Shown here in pieces: positions 1 through 10,130 of a stretch of DNA of 64,000 bases. The DNA is from Vicugna pacos (taxonomy: Eukaryota > Chordata > Mammalia > Artiodactyla > Camelidae). A model generated the notes under the pieces. It made no database searches and had not been told where the DNA came from. It worked only from the letters and a program-made list of their open reading frames with translations. The number at the start of each line of letters is the position of its first letter. Position 1 is the stretch's first letter. Location: NCBI RefSeq assembly GCF_048564905.1, contig NC_133020.1:19315501-19379500 (forward strand), given 5' to 3'. Both the position numbers and the translations under genes were made by a program.

Positions 1-177
1 CTGCCACGTCCTGTCTGATCTTGGGCAGGTGACCTGACACCCGAGAGCCCTGCTTTTCTCAGCTATAAACTGGAGATAATAACCCCCACCCTGCAGGGTT
101 GCTGTGATTAGAGAGAATGTATGAGGAGGGGCTGGCTCGTAATGGACGCTCAGCACGCGATTATTATTACAGTCATT
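1..177 (+). repeat. MIR SINE (ancient tRNA-derived)
   Basis: The sequence follows the MIR consensus in sense: the 'gatcttgggcaggtgacc' type segment, then 'ctgcagggttgctgtgatta', then the 3' end 'gacgctcagcacgcgattat'. The left part is cut by the window edge. This is a mammal-wide fossil with many substitutions and no expected present function. Confidence 0.8.
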
Positions 178-606
178 AGATTCTCTGCTATAAATTCAGC
201 AGGGGGCTTTTGCACATGTACTGTTCATTCATCTGGTCAAATATCTCTTCACCCATAAAACATTTAGGAACTCAGGATTGTGTCAGGTTCGATGGAAGGT
301 CCTACCAAGAAACAGAAAGTTGAATCCCTGAGTTCAAGAAACCTGGGCTTGAATTGAAAACAGAGACCCGAGAAGAGCTGAATCATAAATGGAAACACCA
401 CCCTTTCTTGGCAGTGTTGGGAGCGTTTGGTGGGCTAGGGCTGCAGATTCAGCCTCTGGTCCAAGGCAGGCTCAGCCAAGGGTAGCAGGCGGGGGCTGCG
501 TCCCACCTGGGGACAGTCTGCCAAGAGGCTCCGAAGCGTGAGCTTCGGCTCTCCTCCCTTAGGGTGGCTTCTTCCAAGGCTCTGTAACTTTGTTCTTCTC
601 TCCTAG
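178..606. other. Unassigned single-copy sequence
   Basis: I recognise no gene or repeat with confidence. A faint match to antisense L2 3' sequence may lie near 220-300. The right end, 575-606, is a pyrimidine-rich tract ending in CTAG, which forms the acceptor-like site of the next feature. Confidence 0.4.
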
Positions 607-734
607 AGAGAATCCCTCCGGTTGCAGGAGCTTCAAGGTCCGCGCACCTTGCACTGTCCTCACAGGGGACTGGAATAGAAGCCTGCAAGCTCACGTCTCG
701 TATCTCGCGCTCTCAGAGAGTCAGGAGTACGCAG
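607..734 (+). other. Candidate internal exon of an unknown transcript
   Basis: A pyrimidine tract ending 'ttcttctctcctag' lies immediately before 607, and a consensus donor 'gcag|gtgagt' follows 734, so 128 bp are bounded by two good splice sites. One forward frame, beginning at the second base, is open throughout (ENPSGCRSF... to ...SQEYA), but I recognise no domain in it. The segment has several CpGs and overlaps no repeat that I can see. A non-coding exon is as likely as a coding one, and chance splice sites are possible. The role is unknown. Confidence 0.3.
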
Positions 735-954
735 GTGAGTTACAGACTCAGGACACCTTGGATCCAAAAGGAAGGTGCTGATCAAAGCAGGTCTCGCCGT
801 GGAGAATCTACAAATTGGAAGCTGTGTGGACTGACAGAAAAGATGCAGGGGGCAGGTGGTGAGGGATACGAGGGTGGGAAGTTTGCTTTAAGCAAAATAC
901 TCGTCTAATGTTCACTCTGCATGTTCAGAAATAACAGATAACATATAACTGGGG
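735..954. other. Unassigned sequence
   Basis: I see nothing identifiable between the candidate exon and the next MIR. Confidence 0.4.
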
Positions 955-1130
955 CATCGGCGTAGGGAGCCACACCCGTCTGGGTTCTGCTTCCTTGCGC
1001 ACCGTGGTTTAGGACGGGTCAACCAGCATCTCAGAATCCCAGTTCCATTTGCAAATGGCAATGGTAATGCCCACTGCATGAAGTGAGGTGGGGGGCTTCT
1101 GTGAAAGTGCCTTACAGCGGTGAAGCCTCT
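955..1130 (+). repeat. MIR SINE
   Basis: A diverged sense MIR. The recognisable parts are the 'gtctgggttctgcttcc' region, 'atctcagaatcccagttcc' matching the MIR core after 'cctcagtttcc', and 'aatggtaatgcccactgc' matching 'ataatagtacctacctc'. Confidence 0.6.
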
Positions 1131-2064
1131 GCTCGTCCACATTGGTTCCAGTCCATCGTATTCAGACTGCAGGAAAGATTTTCTTGTTCACCAACGTGAC
1201 AATAGGGGAAAACAGACCAACCCGGAACTCCCTGAGTAGAAGCCCTGGCTTATTACGTAAGTTTGAACGATCCACTTCTCGGAGCCTCAGTTTCTTCCCT
1301 TAAAGCTTTGCCAAGCTTTGCCCTCGGTGCAGTTTCGAAACACCAGGGAAATAATGTTTCAATCAGTCTGATCTTTCAGTTCCTTGGGAGGAGGTAAATT
1401 GAAAACAGTCCAATTCACTCTCCTCACTCTGCCCTTTGCTACAATGTGGAAAGGAGAGTTTCTCAGACGTTGAGTAGCAGGCAAGAGCCCCGCGTGGGCT
1501 GGACGGGGACGAGGACGGTGACTGGAGATGGAGTTGTGCGGTGGCGGGCGTGTAGAAATGTCGTCCGTCGCCTTTGATTGAATGCAGTGTCCGCGAGCTT
1601 TTGACATCAGTCTCACGCTTGGTGTTAGGGTTGACACTCTACTGTCAGGTAAAATGGGGCTCAGAATATTTGAGCAGCTTTTCAGGGGTCCCACCTCTAG
1701 GAAATGGAGCAGCTGAACTTCAAACCCCGGTCGGTGCTGGAGCCTGCTTTGCTGGTGTCCATGGTGGATTTTCAGCTCTTTTGTGTCCAGGACTGGGAGG
1801 GCTGCATCCATCTTCTGCGGGAAGTCAAGAGGGTCCAGGTGGGACCGCACGTGGGGAGCCTGTCGCAGACTCCAGCACGTGGTGGAATTACTGGCCATTA
1901 TCTCCACACCAGGGAGAGCGTCGCCACCCAGCTTTTACGAAGAGGGAGTCGGCTTCAGTTTCTGATGGTTTCTGTCCCCCTCGCATTTCTATGTGGGCTT
2001 CCAAAAGAAAAGGCTCTGTCTTCCCTATATGTTACAGCTCTTTCTGTTCACCCGTCTCTTCAAG
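1131..2064. other. Unassigned single-copy sequence
   Basis: I see no recognised gene or repeat apart from a short MIR-like piece at about 1262-1300 ('ggagcctcagtttcttccc'). Overlapping open frames at 1574-2129 on the plus strand and 1359-1907 on the minus strand share no known domain, and I treat them as chance. Confidence 0.4.
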
Positions 2065-2346
2065 GATCTAAAGGAGGCCACTGTGGGGGCTGCATGTCAC
2101 CAAACGAACTTGGGCTCCAATCTCCATGACACCAACGACTGGTTTCAAAAGCAACGACAACAGGCAATTTTGAAGCCGATTCCTCCTGTGATGCTTGACA
2201 GCCTTCAGACAGCGACCGAGGAAGCGACAGGACCATCTTCTCCTCCGCATCACAGAGATGGGAGGACCAGCCCCTGCCCCTCCCTCAAGGCAGCATCTTC
2301 CCCATCCCGAGCTCACCCCGGCTGGTTCCCGGAGCCCCACTATTAG
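2065..2346 (+). other. Candidate exon with open frame
   Basis: The acceptor-like tract 'ttcacccgtctcttcaag' precedes 2065 and a strong donor, 'attag|gtgagtaa', follows 2346. One frame is open from the first base for 93 codons and closes with TAG at the last three bases before the donor. The predicted peptide (around DTNDWFQKQRQQ) matches no family known to me. It could be a non-coding exon or a chance arrangement. A sequence with strong CpG enrichment lies 150 bp downstream. Confidence 0.25.
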
Positions 2347-2489
2347 GTGAGTAATAAGAGCAGGATATAAGCCCGCCCTTCAGGCCAATCCCAGAGAGAA
2401 ATAACATGTCCAAACACCCTGTTGTTATTATTACCAATGATAATAAGAGGAATAATGAGCAGGAACTGCTTTTATTAAAGAAATCAGGG
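2347..2489. other. AT-rich unique sequence left of the CpG block
   Basis: Repeat-free, AT-rich sequence with ATTATT and AATGATAATAA runs that matches no transposon I know. With the right flank (2626-2810) it has the look of a conserved non-coding element, but that cannot be shown from one genome. Confidence 0.3.
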
Positions 2490-2625
2490 AAGCGCACGTG
2501 ACGGCATGGCCCCGGGGGCCCGGCCGGGGCCGCGCGCCCGGCGGTGTTGCAGCATGTGCCGGCCCGGCGGCGGGGAGCTCCCCCGCAGCGGCGCGGCCCT
2601 CCGCAGCAGGTCCGGACTCACCTTA
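2490..2625. promoter_or_regulatory. Very CpG-dense block, possible promoter or enhancer core
   Basis: About 135 bp are almost entirely G+C with roughly 20 CpG dinucleotides, in sharp contrast with AT-rich flanks. It contains CACGTG (an E-box) near its left edge, several CCGG/GGCC clusters and, at the right edge, a minus-strand 'ataag|gtgagt' splice-donor consensus. A 40-codon frame with a fair start context begins near 2506 (MAPGARPGPRARR...) and looks like GC-driven chance. A short unmethylated CpG island is the likeliest reading. An assembly artefact is the alternative. Confidence 0.4.
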
Positions 2626-2810
2626 TAAATACATAATAGCGTAAACGGACTTTCTGTTTATCAGCTGCGTTGTAAGTGTGGGTTGTCCTCCTATAAACCT
2701 GCCTCTTTAAAAGGTGCGCTTTGGAAATAACACCGTAATTGTAGCCAGTTAAAGCCCAAGGTATTTAACCTTCATCTGTGGCTATTTTCCCCTCAGTTTT
2801 GGAATTCACA
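2626..2810. other. AT-rich unique sequence right of the CpG block
   Basis: Sequence with TTATAAATA, TAATTG and TTAAAAGG motifs and no resemblance to interspersed repeats. It might be a conserved non-coding element together with the CpG block. No target gene is visible. Confidence 0.3.
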
Positions 2811-3539
2811 GGGACATCTTAGGCTTCCTTAGCCCTAGAACCTTCTCCAAGGCCAAGTGCAGCGCTCTGAACATACCAAAGTCACAATGAAAGTGCTTTT
2901 TGAGTGAGTGGATTGTGACAGAGGTCTTAGAGGTGATCTCCATCATTCCCCTGCTTCCCGGGGGCGGAAACTGTCCTAAAAGGGTAGTGATGGCGATGAA
3001 GAGGACCCAGAGCTTACGAGCAAAACACGTCCAGCTTCAACATGCAGTGTCTATTTGAGTGAGACGCACCCCTTGGTGCCCTGAGTGTAGCTGACGCCTG
3101 GAATAGGTCGTGTTTTTCACACCTCCTCCCCCTTTTCCTCAAAATTATTTTCCATCATAATTGTGCAGCAGCCATGATTTTCTTGATTTGTTCTTGATTT
3201 GTTCTTTAGTTTTTAAATACCAATTCTAAAAGATAAACAATGATATTAAAGATATTGTCAAAATTCAGTAAAGTGCTTCATGCACGAGCCAAGACAAACA
3301 GTTAACAAACAAAAGGTTAGATATTTTACAGTTCATAGTGTGTCCTACTGGTTTAGATTTTAAATACAAATGAAGTCCCTGGGTCCTTGCATCAAAGCAC
3401 AGAATTGAAGTAACGTGAATTCTGTTTCTTTTCCTTTACAATCTCTGTGCTGTCACCGTCTCCAGTGTGTGTCTCTAACATCACCGGGCAATTCTCTGAC
3501 TCCCTGATGGGTGTCCCACAGATTGAACTCAGTTCTGAC
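2811..3539. other. Unassigned sequence
   Basis: No gene or confident repeat. A MIR-like scrap may lie at about 2925-3000. The 3120-3400 part is AT-rich and unique in appearance. Confidence 0.4.
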
Positions 3540-4240
3540 GCTGCCTGCCTGGGGGCAGGGTCAGACCCCACAGGCCGAGGGGTCAGTCCCACAGGGCTGC
3601 CCCGGCCCCAGAGGCCGGCTGAAAGTCCAGGTCATAACCTGCGCTTCCCACTAGCTGGCTGTAGATCGAAGGCTCCTATGACCCACTCTTTGGGATCAAT
3701 TAATTTGTCAGAGCTGCTCACAGAACTCAGGAAACCAGTTTCCTTACTAGATTGCTGGTTTACTACAGAAGACATTAAAGACACAAACGAACAACCAGAT
3801 GAAGAGATTGTGTAGTGGGCGAGGCCTGGAAGGGTCCCAAACACAGGAGCTTCTGTCCCAGGGGAGTTTGGGGTGTACCAGCCTCCGGGGACATGAATGC
3901 ATTCTGGTTCACCTGGGACCTTTTGGAGCCTCTTCCTTGTGCGTTTTTCTGAGGCACGACTGGCTAAGTCGTTGGCCCATCTCCCCCTGGTTTCCCAAAA
4001 GTCAGCTCACTGTCATCACGAGTTGTGGTGGAAAGGGGCTTGCTATGAACATTAGGACACCCATCTCACCTTTACGGCTCTTAAGCTGTTTCAGGAATGG
4101 AGGACGAAAGACCAAATGTTACAACAAAAGGCGCTCTTATCACTCAAGGAATTCCAGGCTTTGGAAGCTGTGATCCAGGCACCATGTGTGTTTAGTATGA
4201 GTTACAATTTCATGCCACTTTTTTCTAATCAACTGTTTTA
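3540..4240 (+). mobile_element. ERV-type solitary LTR fossil (ERVL-like, family unresolved)
   Basis: The order of recalled LTR segments is kept: 'cagtcccacagggctgcc', 'ctagattgctggtttacta', 'acaaccagatgaagagatt', 'cctggaagggtcccaaaca', 'catctcacctttacggctc' and 'caggaattccaggctttgg'-like ends. No internal retroviral genes are seen, so it is a solo LTR. It is ancient and diverged. Its family within the ERV3/ERVL group is uncertain. Confidence 0.5.
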
Positions 4241-4669
4241 ATGCAAGAAGATATGATATCACGGCAGTTGAAGATGGGGACTGTCTGGAAGAGCAGATCG
4301 GTGACTGTGGACCGTCACTCCGTCAGGAAGACACTGTGGGAACACAGGCTTTTTCACTGAGCTTGCGAGGGTAGGGTAGGTGGGGGTGCAGGACAATGTA
4401 ACTGGGGGTTCTGCACAGTAACTGCCATATGAAGTGCAATTTTTATTAAAGATACATAATAAAACTGTGCTAATTTGAAGTGTGTGTGTGGGTGTTCAGT
4501 TAAACTCAATAGTAGTCACAGAAACTACTTAGAACTCAAGCCAATGTAAGATTTGCTTTGAGAATGCAGACAGCATTTTATCACTGCCTTTGTTAGAACT
4601 GCAGGTGCGTGGTGATAATAAAAGGTTGACATCAGTTTCATTGTTTTAAAAAAACTACTACTTTTTGTT
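4241..4669. other. Unassigned sequence with a poly(A)-site-like motif
   Basis: No repeat or gene is recognised. The poly(A) signal at 4458 is described separately. Confidence 0.4.
4458..4463 (+). terminator. Canonical poly(A) signal AATAAA
   Basis: AATAAA at 4458-4463 is followed after about 15 bases by a GU-rich element, 'agtgtgtgtgtgggtgtt' (4479-4496), which is the arrangement of a working mammalian cleavage and polyadenylation site. It is not inside a recognised LINE or LTR tail. It could end a plus-strand transcript that uses the exon-like segments at 607 and 2065. That link is inference. Confidence 0.4.
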
Positions 4670-4790
4670 TGGGTTTATTTTTTGAGGGGGGAGGTAATTA
4701 GGTTTATTTATTTTAGTGGCAATGCTGGGCATGGAACCCAGGACCTTGTGCATGCTAAGTTCTCCCATTGAGCTCTACCCTCCCCCCTGG
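4670..4790 (-). mobile_element. Vic-1-type camelid SINE (tRNA-Ala-derived)
   Basis: Minus-strand copy. Read on the plus strand it starts with the A/T-rich tail 'ggtttatttattttagtgg', then carries the antisense tRNA-like body with 'atggaacccaggacc', 'tgcatgctaag' and 'gagctctaccctcccc'. The flanks 'gtttcattgttttaaaaaaa' (4635) and 'gtttcatcaattaaaaaaa' (4790) look like a decayed target duplication. It is more diverged than the other copies. Confidence 0.8.
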
Positions 4791-5148
4791 TTTCATCAAT
4801 TAAAAAAATTCTGTACAGAAAATGCCCCCACCCACCCCCGCCCCACCCCTACCCCTGTCTCAGTGCGTGAGCAGGGATCGCTCCGAGAACTCATCCTAAA
4901 GGATCCGGGGAGGGCGAGCACCGTCTAGCCCCAAGCCTGTCCCGCAGAGACAGGGGTGGGCTTAGCTCAGCAGGACCCCTGCCCAGGGACTCATATCTGC
5001 ATCCTTCAGGGTTGAGGCGGTGATAACAGAAAGAGCCACTGATTAAACACTCTGAGATTTTAGGGCATGGCTCATTTAGTGTAGGGGTCCTTACCAGCAA
5101 AGGATTACCCCAGAGTAACAGGAGTCAGTTTGCCCCTTCTTCCTGCAG
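4791..5148. other. Unassigned sequence
   Basis: Nothing recognised. A C-rich run lies at 4824-4858. The last 20 bases form a good splice acceptor. Confidence 0.4.
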
Positions 5149-5222
5149 AATGTCACGGGCTGAGGGACCTGCTGTCCCCAGCAGAGGATGGCGACTCAAG
5201 ACCGAATAGCCGCAGAGCCCAG
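5149..5222 (+). other. Candidate internal exon of an unknown transcript
   Basis: A strong acceptor ('gccccttcttcctgcag') precedes 5149 and a consensus donor ('gcccag|gtagga') follows 5222. A second donor ('ctgg|gtgagtaag') after 5294 gives a longer version. The frame starting at the third base is open, and its phase is exactly what is needed to continue the open frame of the 607-734 segment (one base left over there, two supplied here). That agreement has a one-in-three chance of being accidental. I recognise no domain. Confidence 0.3.
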
Positions 5223-5334
5223 GTAGGAGCTGACCACGTGGTGACCCGGCAGGTATTCCCTGGGAAGCACTGTCCGCGTCCCGAATTATACTGGGTGAGT
5301 AAGATTTCTGTGGTCTTGCCTTCAACAAGAACTT

Positions 5335-5475
5335 TCACAGACGTTATCTTGTTTCAGTCTCCCAATATCCGTAAGATGCAAACCCTCACCCTCGGCCCTG
5401 TTTCGTAGCTTAGAAACTGAGATCCAGAGAGAATGCTCAGATCTCCCAGGCATGCAGAGCGGAGACTAGAGCCCT
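5335..5475 (-). repeat. MIR-type SINE, antisense
   Basis: The antisense MIR order is visible: 'cgttatcttgtttcagtct' matching 'ttatctcatttaatcctc', 'gaaactgagatccagaga' matching 'gaaactgaggcacagaga', and 'catgcagagcggagact' matching the 'agtggcagagccgggatt' region. Confidence 0.65.
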
Positions 5476-6517
5476 GTTCTTTTTAAGCTTTTGTTTTTCT
5501 GAGTGACTCTGGAGCAGGGCTGGCAAAGGAGAGACCATGAAGTGTGCGCTGAAGATTCTGGTCCCACACGGCTTGTAGATATGAAACTTCAGGTGCCAGA
5601 GCGAAAAACAAAGTCCTCTCTACCTTTTTAAAATTTTTCAAAATGGAGGTGGATCTTCCTAGAGTGAAATGTCCAAATCACAGGTGCACAGGAGGGGATT
5701 GCAAGCGTTTAACCCCGACCCAGAGCCTGACCGAAACCGCTTCCCGCAGCCCAGCACGCCCCGTCGCCCCTCCCACATGTACGCACCCTCCAGGGTGACC
5801 ACTGGCCCTGATTCCATCACAGGAGATTCATTTAAAGATTTCTTTCTCCTTTTTTTTTTTTTTTGCATTTACAGGTCGCAACTTTTCAGGCTGAGATTTT
5901 TTCTGAAATTCATTTACTTTTGTGATTCACAGAGCAAAAGTGACACGCTCCATCTCAGAAACTTTGTCCCTGTCGTCCCCACCCCTGGAATGAGTTTCCC
6001 CGGGCAGCCGCCCCGCTGTGCCCCCTCACCTCCACCTCCACCTCCACCTCTGCCAGGTCTTCCCTCGGACACTTTCTCAGTGACGCCTCCTCTGAGTGGA
6101 CTGGTTAAAACCACAGCCCTGATCCGAGACCAGGGCAGACGTCTCAGCTCTGGCTGGCCACACAGCCCCCTTTGTGACCTGTCTGTGATTTTTACTTCGT
6201 GGGCGCTCAGAAGAGTTTACTGTCCACTGGCCTCACGTTCCTGACGCTTTTCCCATATTTGTCATTTCTCAGGGGCTGGAGGCTCCGAGGTCAGCCTGGG
6301 AGCTGAAGAAACTCTCCATGTATTGATGCCGTGTGTAAACAAACAAACAGAACAAAGGAGGCAGTGGGTATTTGGATCGAAGGTTATCCCGTCTGCATGT
6401 GGATCTGACAATGGCTGCTGAAATGTCTTCCTTAGATGCAGTTCGATTTCAATGAAACGTAAAGATTTTTTTTTCATCTCTCGCATATAACAATTACTGC
6501 CTCGTAGAGAGAAATGA
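5476..6517. other. Unassigned sequence with short simple repeats
   Basis: No gene is recognised. It contains a poly-T run at 5849-5864 and a (CACCTC)4 run at 6027-6050. The 191-codon plus frame at 5669-6244 crosses both low-complexity runs and has no domain, so I do not call it a gene. Confidence 0.4.
6027..6050. repeat. (CACCTC)4 simple repeat
   Basis: Four perfect hexamer units in tandem within unassigned sequence. Confidence 0.85.
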
Positions 6518-6700
6518 GGAATTTAGGATCAACAGATACACACTACTATACATAAAGTTGATAACAACAAGGACCTACTGCACAGCACAGGGAACTATAT
6601 TCAATAACTTGCAATGGAATAATGGAAAAGAATCTGAAAAGGATCATATATATATATATACATATATGTATGTATAACTGAGTCACTTTATCTGTTGAAT
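6518..6700 (+). mobile_element. L1 3' UTR fragment, sense
   Basis: This is the cetartiodactyl-type L1 3' end: 'gatcaacagatacacacta', 'gcacagcacagggaactat', 'attcaataacttgcaatgg', a short (TA)n stretch and 'gtataactgagtcacttta'. It is 5'-truncated to about 180 bp and carries no coding sequence. Confidence 0.85.
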
Positions 6701-6796
6701 GAGTGAAGGGACAACTCACATGAGGAAGCGCAGTTATGGTAGGACAAACACCATCTCTGGCTAGAGTTACAAGGGGCCGCCCGGCCGCCTGCTGGC

Positions 6797-6945
6797 TGCA
6801 TGGCCTTGGACAACCCCTGCAACTGCTTTGAACCTCAGTTTCTTCATCTGGAGGACAGGGTAACAGCTCCCTGAACCGCCACATCACGGGTGGTGAGGAT
6901 CAGAGGAGGAATGAGGAAAGCGCGTCTGTGGAGTGACAGTGGTGG
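6797..6945 (+). repeat. MIR SINE
   Basis: Sense MIR: 'atggccttggacaacccct', 'ctttgaacctcagtttcttc' and 'atctggaggacagggtaac' follow the conserved MIR core, and 'ggtggtgaggatcagagga' matches the 'gttgtgaggattaaatga' region. Confidence 0.8.
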
Positions 6946-7589
6946 CGGCGAGGGCTGGGCTGTGCTTGACTGTGACATCAAAGCCCTTACCAGCCACGAA
7001 TCATCTTAGAGTTTTGTCTGGAGCCCACGGTGCTTCCCGGCCTCTGTTCTCGCCGGCTGGGTAGCTCCCTCCCTTCTGTGTAAAGCAGGGCTGTCTTTAT
7101 TTATCCGTGAAGCCTCAAGAGAGAAGCCCTGGCTCCTGCACACAATGAAAATCCCTTGTCCTCGCCTTGGCACCAAACAGCTGACAACATGCTTTCAGAG
7201 ATGTTATCTCGTTCGCTGCTGGCAGCTCTGCCACGGAGGGGGTCAGGTTTGCTCTCCCGGCTGGAACCCCGCACCCACCCGCCTCTTTTCACAAGACTCG
7301 AGTCCGTTCTCAGCTGTGTCCTTCCAGGCTCAAAAGCCCTAAGGTTACATTTGTCTTCCCAGGGAAACCCTGCCTTGCCAGAGCGACAGGCGTATATTCC
7401 TCAGGAGGAAAGTTCTAATCCCCATCGCGTTTAGTCACTTGTCAGGCAGCCCCTCTCTCTGACCCACGTCCCTCTGGCTGTCATGGCAGCCCCTGCCCTC
7501 TGGTTCTGTCTGCAGATGCCCTGGGGAGCGGCGTGAACCAAGATGGTTATGTCGACTGACCCTTGCCGATTGTCAGATTAGGAAGGAGT
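6946..7589. other. Unassigned sequence
   Basis: No gene or repeat is recognised. Short open frames here have no domains. Confidence 0.4.
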
Positions 7590-7690
7590 CTTGGGGGCCA
7601 GCAACCCCATCTTCCTGTTTTACAGGTGGGGACCCCGAGGCCTGGCGTGACATGGCCCCTGAGCAGCAGACACAATTCAGACCCACCTCC
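7590..7690 (-). repeat. MIR-type fragment, antisense
   Basis: 'ttcctgttttacaggtggg' and 'accccgaggcctggcgtga' correspond to the antisense MIR block 'cccattttacagatgagg aaactgaggc'. The copy is short and diverged. Confidence 0.5.
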
Positions 7691-7964
7691 TGAGCCCCAA
7701 TTGGATGTTCAGGGCTCTGTGGTGCCCAGGACAAACGCCACCTACTCCCCACGTCACTAGAGTCAGTGGCTGAGGACAGGGCAAGATCTCAGCACCAATG
7801 GTATAGTGTAAATCAGAGCTGTTTTGCTGGGGAGCTGGGAGATGATCCCTCTGGATTCCTGCTGGTGTGGGGGGCTTCCAAATGAGGAAACAGAGTCAGG
7901 AAGCCAAGTGAAGCAGGAGCTATGGGCTGGCATAGCTGGGGCTGAGCCGCCTGCTTCCCAGGGG
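7691..7964. other. Unassigned sequence
   Basis: Nothing recognised. Confidence 0.4.
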
Positions 7965-8150
7965 TGCAGGATGACGCAGTGGGGAAGGTGGACCCTGGAG
8001 TCAGGCGGCTCCTATTCAAAGCTCGGTTCTCTCACCTACAAACTGTAGGGCCCCATCTGGGCCTCAGTGATTCCATCTGTGAAATAGGCACAACACTCAT
8101 GGGGCATTTGGGGGGATTAGATACAGTTCTGTGCCATGCCTGGGCTCTGC
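7965..8150 (+). repeat. MIR SINE
   Basis: Sense MIR: 'gaccctggagtcaggcggc' (the 'ctctggagtcagactgcc' box), 'atctgggcctcagtgattcc', 'catctgtgaaataggcaca' and 'ggggggattagatacag' in consensus order. Confidence 0.85.
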
Positions 8151-10130
8151 TCTCCTCTAAAACTTGGCTTGTGTATCTCTAGCTTTGGGCCAGGATTAGG
8201 GCTGGGGGTAGATGGGCTCAGAAGACCACTAAGGAAAAAAAAAGGAACCTTAGCATCTTAGTCACCAAATAGCTCTCCCAAACCAGACTTTGTGGAGCTA
8301 TTTTCAATGAATCAGACACCCTCGAATTACATTACCCTCGAAATCCAGAAAGGTATGAAAATCAAAGGAGAACATGCTGAGGGCAAAATACTTCTGGGGT
8401 TCTGCCAGCTCAAGCTCCTGCAGAAAGCAAGTCCGCGAGAGATGCTTCACTGAACCCGGTGCCCAGCTGGCCTCCCCGCCCTCCGCAGGAGCTGGGTGGC
8501 CAGCGGGCAGGCTCGGGGGAGCCCAGGGCTGCCTCTCCCACCACCGCTCAGGGCTCACATCCGCGGCTGCCGGAACCAAGGTGTGGGGGTCGAGATGGGG
8601 CCACAAGGCACAAGAGTTAGTTCATTTAGACACACACACGCCCAATTGTTCTGATTTCCAGAAGTTCACCGTTCAGTGGAGATGCATTTGTGTCCCTGAT
8701 CAGGATATTTAAGCCTTGGAATGTTTGATAATTTCTTGTTTTCTCCTGGTGGAGGCAGGCAGTGGACCTGCCTTCAGCTGCTTTGTTTAAAGCTGTAGTT
8801 TGTGTTCCCTGAACATACATCCATCGTGTGAGGGATGAGATGAGGACCAGAGGCCGGTGCTAAGGGCAGAGGGAACACTTACCCTGTGATCAGGTAAGGT
8901 GCGCAGCGTCTGACGTCAGGTTGACCAGTTGGCTCACCTGTGCCCCGGCCCCCTGGTGTGAACAGGTAGAATTTATGGGAGGGGGTGTGGAGGCTGGGTT
9001 TGGCTGCTGTCCGGTGCAGCTCCGCCGACCCCCCTCACTCACAAATGAGCATATGGGATGAAGGAAATACGTTTTCCTCTGAGAAGGTCTCTGACCAGGC
9101 CCTATAGGGATACGGATCGTTGTGAGATGGCTTAGAATCTGCTTTTCTTGCCAAACCAAGTCCGTCACCGCTATGTATTTTGAATCAGGGGCACCCACCC
9201 CAGTAAGTCATGTGACCCTCCTGTTCCCCCTTCCCTTGCTTATAATAGGCAAATTCACATAAACAGTGTAGGGGGAAGAAGGTGATGGGGAGAGAGAACG
9301 TCTTTGAGGATATTAAGAGAAAGTGGGTGTTGAATTCACATGGGAAGCAGCCCCCCTCCCCAGGGCCAGCTTCGGGGTGTGTCCCACCTGGGGGCTATGT
9401 TAAGGGTTTTGATTTTGCTACAACAAAAGCAGTGCCTTCTTCTCAACGAGGGAGCAAATGCTGTTTCAGGCAGCCCGGTACATACGAGGGTGAGGGTTTT
9501 GTAAACAACCCAGAGTCAGAAAGGACAGAGGTTGATGGATAACTGTGCATTAGCTTCGGGTGGAATCTTGTACCCCTCCCCTTCCCCACCCCTCCCTTCC
9601 TGCGCATCCCTGGCTCCACACTGGCACTGGTCCCTGTGTCCCCCTCCAGTGATTCCAGCCGAAAGAGAGGGTGGGAGAGTCCTTACGGGAGGTTTAACCC
9701 CAGGACCCTTTTCACCAGAGAGGCGAGGTTGTCTAAACAAGCTGTCACATGAAAGATCAGCCTGTGTTCTCTGCGTTAGGGAGTGCTAACAGAGCACAGT
9801 CTACAAAGGGGACGGGAAATCCCTTTTATCTTGGCCTGTTTCTTTCAAGCGCTTCTCTCGCCCTAAGGATGCCTCCCTAGTGGAAATATTCCGAGTGCCC
9901 ACCGCCTGCCCCCTATCTGTGTGCAGAAGGGAGGGTCCTTCCTGCACCCCACTCTGCGTCTGCTTAGTGCTCGCTCTGGCAGACAGCTGCGTGCCTGCTG
10001 GTCCGGAAAACAGAACAACATAAGCTGGACTGAAAAACCAAAACGCGCCTTTCACCAGGTTCCCAGAGTGGCAAGGCCAGAGCGGACGCTTGTGAGGTCA
10101 GACACGTCCAGCAGAGCTGAAAGGTAGCGG
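8151..10130. other. Unassigned single-copy stretch (about 2 kb)
   Basis: I see no gene, RNA gene or confident repeat here. Base composition is mixed. Open frames of 60-110 codons occur on both strands without domains or shared splice structure. A short CA run lies at 8631-8640. Confidence 0.4.
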
